From JAWVEV01 sp033856535 (GTDB lineage Bacteria; Actinomycetota; Thermoleophilia; Miltoncostaeales; Miltoncostaeaceae), in NCBI GenBank assembly GCA_033856535.1, contig JAWVEV010000205.1:1-8498 (forward strand): a stretch of 8,498 nucleotides of DNA, in the 5' to 3' direction. Positions 5,300 through 8,498 of this stretch are shown here, piece by piece. Both the position numbers and the translations under genes were made by a program. Numbering within the stretch: the stretch's first letter is position 1; each line of letters begins with the position of its first letter. The notes below the pieces were generated by a model. That model worked only from the letters and a program-made list of their open reading frames with translations. It had not been told where the DNA came from and did no database searches.

Positions 5300-6762
5300 C
5301 GACGACATTGCTGGGCGAGCGCTACCGGCTCGACGAGTTGATCGGGCGCGGGGGCATGGCCACGGTCTGGCGCGCGACCGACACGGTCCTGGACCGCCAC
5401 GTGGCCGTGAAGCGCCTCCACCCGACGCTGACCGCCGACGAGGAGCTCGCCGAGCGCTTCCGCCGCGAGGCCCGCCTCGTGGCCCGCCTCAGCCACCCCA
5501 ACCTGGTCCACCTGCTGGACCGCGGCGAGGACGACCAGGGCCCGTACCTGGTGATGGAGCTGGTGCAGGGCGAGAACCTGAAGTCGCGGATCAAGCGCGA
5601 CGGGGCGATGTCGGTCGAGGAGGCCGTGTCGGTCGTGGGCCAGGTGGCCTCGGCGCTCGCCTACGCGCACGAGCAGGGCGTCGTGCACCGCGACATCAAG
5701 GCGCAGAACGTCCTGCTCCAGCCGGACGGCCACGCCAAGCTCGCCGACTTCGGCATCGCCCGCCTGATGGAGGTCGATGGCACGCCCGGCCTCACCCGCA
5801 CCGACGTGCTGATGGGCAGCGCCGACTACCTCTCGCCCGAGCAGGCCGAGGGCGACGACATCGACGAGCGGACGGACATCTACTCGCTCGGGATCGTGCT
5901 CTACGAGTGCCTCACCGGCGAGCTGCCCTTCAAGGGCGAGGGCTTCGTGGCGGTCGCGATGCGCCACCTGACCGAGGCGATGCCCGACCCGCGCGACGTC
6001 GACCCGGACATCCCCGACCACCTGGCCGCCTGCGTGCTGCGCGCCACCGAGAAGGGGCCTTCCCAGCGGTTCGCCAGCGCCCGCGACTTCGCCCACGCGC
6101 TCCACGTGCCGCTCGACGAGTCCACCGCGATCATGGCGGCGATCGGCTACGAGCCGGCCGAGGAGACGGCGATCGTCACCCGGCCGCGGGTGCGCCGCAG
6201 GCGCCGGCGGACCTTCGCGGCGATCGGGCTCTGGGCCCTTGCCGCGCTCGTCGCCGCCGCGACGCTGATCGCGGTGCTCGACCCCTTCGGCGGGAACGAC
6301 CGGCCGCGCGGCGAGGTGCTGCTGGCCCTCGCATCGGTCACCGATTACGACCCCGATGGCGACCATCACGAGTCGCCCAACCTCACCGCGCTGGCCCACG
6401 ACGGCAACTCTGGGACGGCCTGGACCACCGAGCGCTACAACACCCCCGACTTCAGCGGCTTCGGCAAGGAGGGCGTCGGCCTCCTCATGCGCCTGCGCCA
6501 GCCGGCGCGCGCGGCGGAGCTCGTCGTCACCTCGGACACCCCCGGCGTCCCGTTCCGGGTGCTCGGCGCGCGCGACTCGAACGGAGTGCGGCAAGGGATG
6601 GCATTGGGGGAGCTGACCGGCGGCCGGCAGGTGATCCCGCTGGTCACCGACGGCCCGCGCGCGATCTACCTGCTCTGGATCACCGGCCTCGTCCCGAAGA
6701 AGGGCGGCGGCTACGAGGCGAGCATCGGGGAGGTGGAGCTGCGCGGGGCGGCGAACCAGTGA
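5296..6762 (+). CDS. Transmembrane Ser/Thr protein kinase with extracellular discoidin-like domain
   Basis: 488 aa from the GTG at 5296. Starting at MTTTLLGERYRL places the kinase fold at the N-terminus as usual; longer in-frame starts would run across the promoter. Kinase domain about 10-272: Gly loop GRGGM (17-21), Lys39, helix-C Glu58, HRDIKAQN (131-138), DFG (151-153), activation-loop Thr167 and Thr169 as likely autophosphorylation sites, and SPEQ (180-183) in place of APE. All catalytic residues are present. A juxtamembrane stretch with an Arg run (300-305) precedes one membrane helix (about 307-328), giving a cytoplasmic kinase. Residues about 340-485 are extracellular and resemble the galactose-binding/discoidin-like fold in the tails of some actinobacterial kinases and MviN proteins (DYDPDGD, AWTTERY). 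There are no PASTA repeats. Probably a Hanks-type sensor for a wall component or other external ligand. Divergent from a response regulator and 3 nt upstream of a recombinase gene. Confidence 0.92.
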   Translation: MTTTLLGERYRLDELIGRGGMATVWRATDTVLDRHVAVKRLHPTLTADEELAERFRREARLVARLSHPNLVHLLDRGEDDQGPYLVMELVQGENLKSRIKRDGAMSVEEAVSVVGQVASALAYAHEQGVVHRDIKAQNVLLQPDGHAKLADFGIARLMEVDGTPGLTRTDVLMGSADYLSPEQAEGDDIDERTDIYSLGIVLYECLTGELPFKGEGFVAVAMRHLTEAMPDPRDVDPDIPDHLAACVLRATEKGPSQRFASARDFAHALHVPLDESTAIMAAIGYEPAEETAIVTRPRVRRRRRRTFAAIGLWALAALVAAATLIAVLDPFGGNDRPRGEVLLALASVTDYDPDGDHHESPNLTALAHDGNSGTAWTTERYNTPDFSGFGKEGVGLLMRLRQPARAAELVVTSDTPGVPFRVLGARDSNGVRQGMALGELTGGRQVIPLVTDGPRAIYLLWITGLVPKKGGGYEASIGEVELRGAANQ

Positions 6763-6765
6763 CGG

Positions 6766-7710
6766 GTGCGCCCGTTCGAGCAGAGCCTCGCTGAGCTCGA
6801 GGCGCGCCTGGCGTCCCAGGGGGGACGCGGGCGCGTCCTGGCGCCGCGCACGCGCTCGGCCTACCTGAAGGACGCGCGGCTGGTCGCGACCTGGCTGGAG
6901 GCGCAGGGCGTCGAGGGTCCCGAGGCCGTGACCCCCTCCGCGCTCGAGGCCGCGTTGCGCGCCCTGGGCTGGTCGCGCTCCACGCGCGCCCGGGCGCTGA
7001 CCGCCCTGCGCGAGTGGCTCCGCCCCTACCACCCCCCCAACCGCTCGCCGGCCGACCTGGTCGAGGCGCCCCGCCCGGTGCCGCCGCCGGTGCCGCGCCT
7101 CTCCCAGGCCGACGCCGCCGACCTGATGGACCGCGCCGGCCGCCGGCCGGCCGCCGCGGCCGAGGACGCCCCGGCCCGGGCGCTGGCCCAGCGCGACCAG
7201 GCCCTGCTCGAGGTGCTCTACGGCAGCGGCCTGCGCCGCCAGGAGGCCTGCGACCTGACCCTGGCCGGGCTCGACTTCGAGCACGAGACGCTGCGCGTGG
7301 TGGGCAAGGGCGGCCACGCCCGCACGGTCCCGCTCACCGAGCCGGCGGTCGCGGCGCTGCGCGAGTGGCTGGCGGAGGGCCGCCCGCGCCTGCTGGCCGG
7401 CCGGCCCGCCGGGGCCCGGGCCGAGGCGGCGGTCTTCCTCTCGCGCTCGGGGCGCCCGCTCGACGGCAGCACGGTCTACCGGGTGGTCGCGCGGGCGTTG
7501 CGCGCCTCCGGCCGGGGCGGCGGGCCGCACCTGCTGCGCCACGCGGCCGGCACCCACCTGCTCGAGGGCCCGGGGGGCAGCGGCGGCGCCCACCTGCGCG
7601 TGGTCCAGGAGGTGCTCGGCCACCGCAGCCTCGCGACCACCCAGCGCTACACCGGCGTCACCACGAAGGCGATGCAGGCGGCGCTCCGCCAGGGGCACCC
7701 GCGCGGATGA
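6766..7710 (+). CDS. Tyrosine recombinase, XerC/XerD type (first of two)
   Basis: 314 aa from a GTG 3 nt after the kinase stop; no clear Shine-Dalgarno, so probably translationally coupled. The N-terminal SAM-like core-binding domain (about 1-100) is followed by the catalytic domain (about 112-305). The full active site is visible: Arg157 (YGSGLR), Lys181 (GKGGHARTVPL), His255-x-x-Arg258 (HLLRHAAGTHLL), His286 (LGHRS) and nucleophile Tyr295 (TTQRYTGV). Length fits Xer proteins (about 300 aa). Between HLLRHAAGTHLL and LRVVQEVLGH there is a Gly-rich insertion of about five residues (around 268-275) relative to XerD. It should cleave and rejoin DNA, perhaps resolving chromosome dimers at dif or acting on a mobile element. 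Its stop overlaps the next recombinase (ATGA). Confidence 0.92.
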   Translation: MRPFEQSLAELEARLASQGGRGRVLAPRTRSAYLKDARLVATWLEAQGVEGPEAVTPSALEAALRALGWSRSTRARALTALREWLRPYHPPNRSPADLVEAPRPVPPPVPRLSQADAADLMDRAGRRPAAAAEDAPARALAQRDQALLEVLYGSGLRRQEACDLTLAGLDFEHETLRVVGKGGHARTVPLTEPAVAALREWLAEGRPRLLAGRPAGARAEAAVFLSRSGRPLDGSTVYRVVARALRASGRGGGPHLLRHAAGTHLLEGPGGSGGAHLRVVQEVLGHRSLATTQRYTGVTTKAMQAALRQGHPRG

Positions 7711-8498
7711 GCATCCTCGCGCCGCCGGTCGACCCGGCCATCGCCCCCGGCTGGCACCGCCTGGTGGCCGGCTTCCTCGCCACGCGCGGCAACGCCAACA
7801 CGCGCGACGCCTACCGGCGGGACCTGGTCGGGCTGGCCGAGGCGCTCGGGCTCCCGGAGGCCGACGCGGCCCCTCCGGCCTTCGGGGTCGAGGACGACCC
7901 CGCCGCCGCCGCCGCGGCCCGGGCGCTCGCCGCGGTGCCGCCGGGCTGGTGGCAGGAGTGGCGCGACGCCCTTCCCGGCCGCCTGGCGAGCCGGCGCCGG
8001 CGCGTGGCCGGCGCGCGCGCCTTCTGCCGCTGGTGGTCGCGCCTCTACGCGCTCGAGAGCCCGGTGAAGGACCTGCGCCCGCCGCAGGCGATCGAGGGCG
8101 GCCAGGAGCGGATCGGCCGCGAGGTGGTCGCGCTGGTGCCCTCGGCGGTGCGGGCGATGTGCGAGGCGGCCTCGGGCCTCGGCGCCGGGCCGCTCGGCCC
8201 GCGCTCGCGGGCCCTGATCGAGGTGCTCTACGGCTGCGGCCTGCGCGCCAGCGAGGCCGCGGCGCTGGACCTGTCGGCCTGCCACCTGGACGACCCCGAG
8301 GACCCGTTCGTGATGGTCGAGGGCAAGGGCGGGCGCCGGCGCGCGGTGGCCGTGCCCCGCGAGGCCCTGATCACCCTCTCGGCCTACCTGCGCGGCGCCC
8401 GGCCCGAGCTGCGCGCCCGCGACCGCCAGCCGCGCGCCGATCAGGCCCGCCACCGCGACGCCGACGCGGTCTTCCTCAGCGCCCGGGGCCGCCGGCTC
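7707..8498 (+). CDS. Tyrosine recombinase (second of two), truncated by the window end
   Basis: 264 codons are visible and the frame is still open at the edge. The ATG overlaps the previous stop as ATGA. The N-terminal core-binding domain (about 14-125) includes a motif ANTRDAYRRDL typical of Xer/integrase N-termini and an Asp/Ala-rich insertion (about 50-80). The catalytic domain starts near 140, with Arg180 (LIEVLYGCGLR) and Lys207 (EGKGGRRRAVAVP). The HxxR, His and Tyr residues would lie past the edge, so activity cannot be judged. YGCGLRASEAAAL matches YGSGLRRQEACDL of the first recombinase closely, but the N-termini differ, so this is a distinct paralogue rather than a recent duplicate. 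The two may form a XerC/XerD-like heteromeric pair. Confidence 0.9.
   Translation, partial: MSILAPPVDPAIAPGWHRLVAGFLATRGNANTRDAYRRDLVGLAEALGLPEADAAPPAFGVEDDPAAAAAARALAAVPPGWWQEWRDALPGRLASRRRRVAGARAFCRWWSRLYALESPVKDLRPPQAIEGGQERIGREVVALVPSAVRAMCEAASGLGAGPLGPRSRALIEVLYGCGLRASEAAALDLSACHLDDPEDPFVMVEGKGGRRRAVAVPREALITLSAYLRGARPELRARDRQPRADQARHRDADAVFLSARGRRL

Overview
This window is high-GC DNA that reads like a chromosome segment from an actinobacterium, possibly a deep-branching lineage such as Thermoleophilia. That placement is inference. It rests on GC-rich codon use, a TAGACT/TATCCT type of -10 element placed 6 nt before GTG codons (leaderless style), tRNA genes without an encoded CCA end, and a membrane Ser/Thr kinase with an extracellular discoidin-like domain.

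Left part (1-760): an unidentified open frame enters from the left edge. On the minus strand lie tRNA-Thr(GGU) and elongator tRNA-Met(CAU), followed by a clear intrinsic terminator. About 320 bp upstream of tRNA-Thr hold no convincing gene.

Central plus-strand cassette (761-3891): two adjacent genes probably form an operon. The first encodes an aspartate-carbamoyltransferase-like protein that keeps the carbamoyl-phosphate site but lacks two classical aspartate-binding residues. The second encodes a glutamine-dependent asparagine-synthetase-like amidotransferase. No other pyrimidine or arginine gene is visible. Together they look like a small pathway that carbamoylates one substrate and amidates the same or a related one; the product is unknown.

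Right of the cassette (3892-4486): a small minus-strand ORF with a perfect GGAGGT ribosome binding site and a hydrophobic N-terminus, a region rich in inverted and direct repeats, and tRNA-Tyr(GUA) on the minus strand. The three tRNA genes share one orientation and the cassette sits between Tyr and Thr on the opposite strand.

Right part (4487-8498): an OmpR/PhoB-type response regulator (minus strand) is divergent from a plus-strand operon of a transmembrane Ser/Thr kinase and two consecutive tyrosine recombinases, the second cut by the window end. The 57-bp divergent spacer holds two opposed -10 elements. The regulator appears leaderless. The kinase is preceded by a putative leaderless 11-codon leader peptide whose stop overlaps the kinase start as GTGA. 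The kinase-recombinase-recombinase junctions are tight (3-nt gap, then an ATGA overlap), which suggests one transcript.
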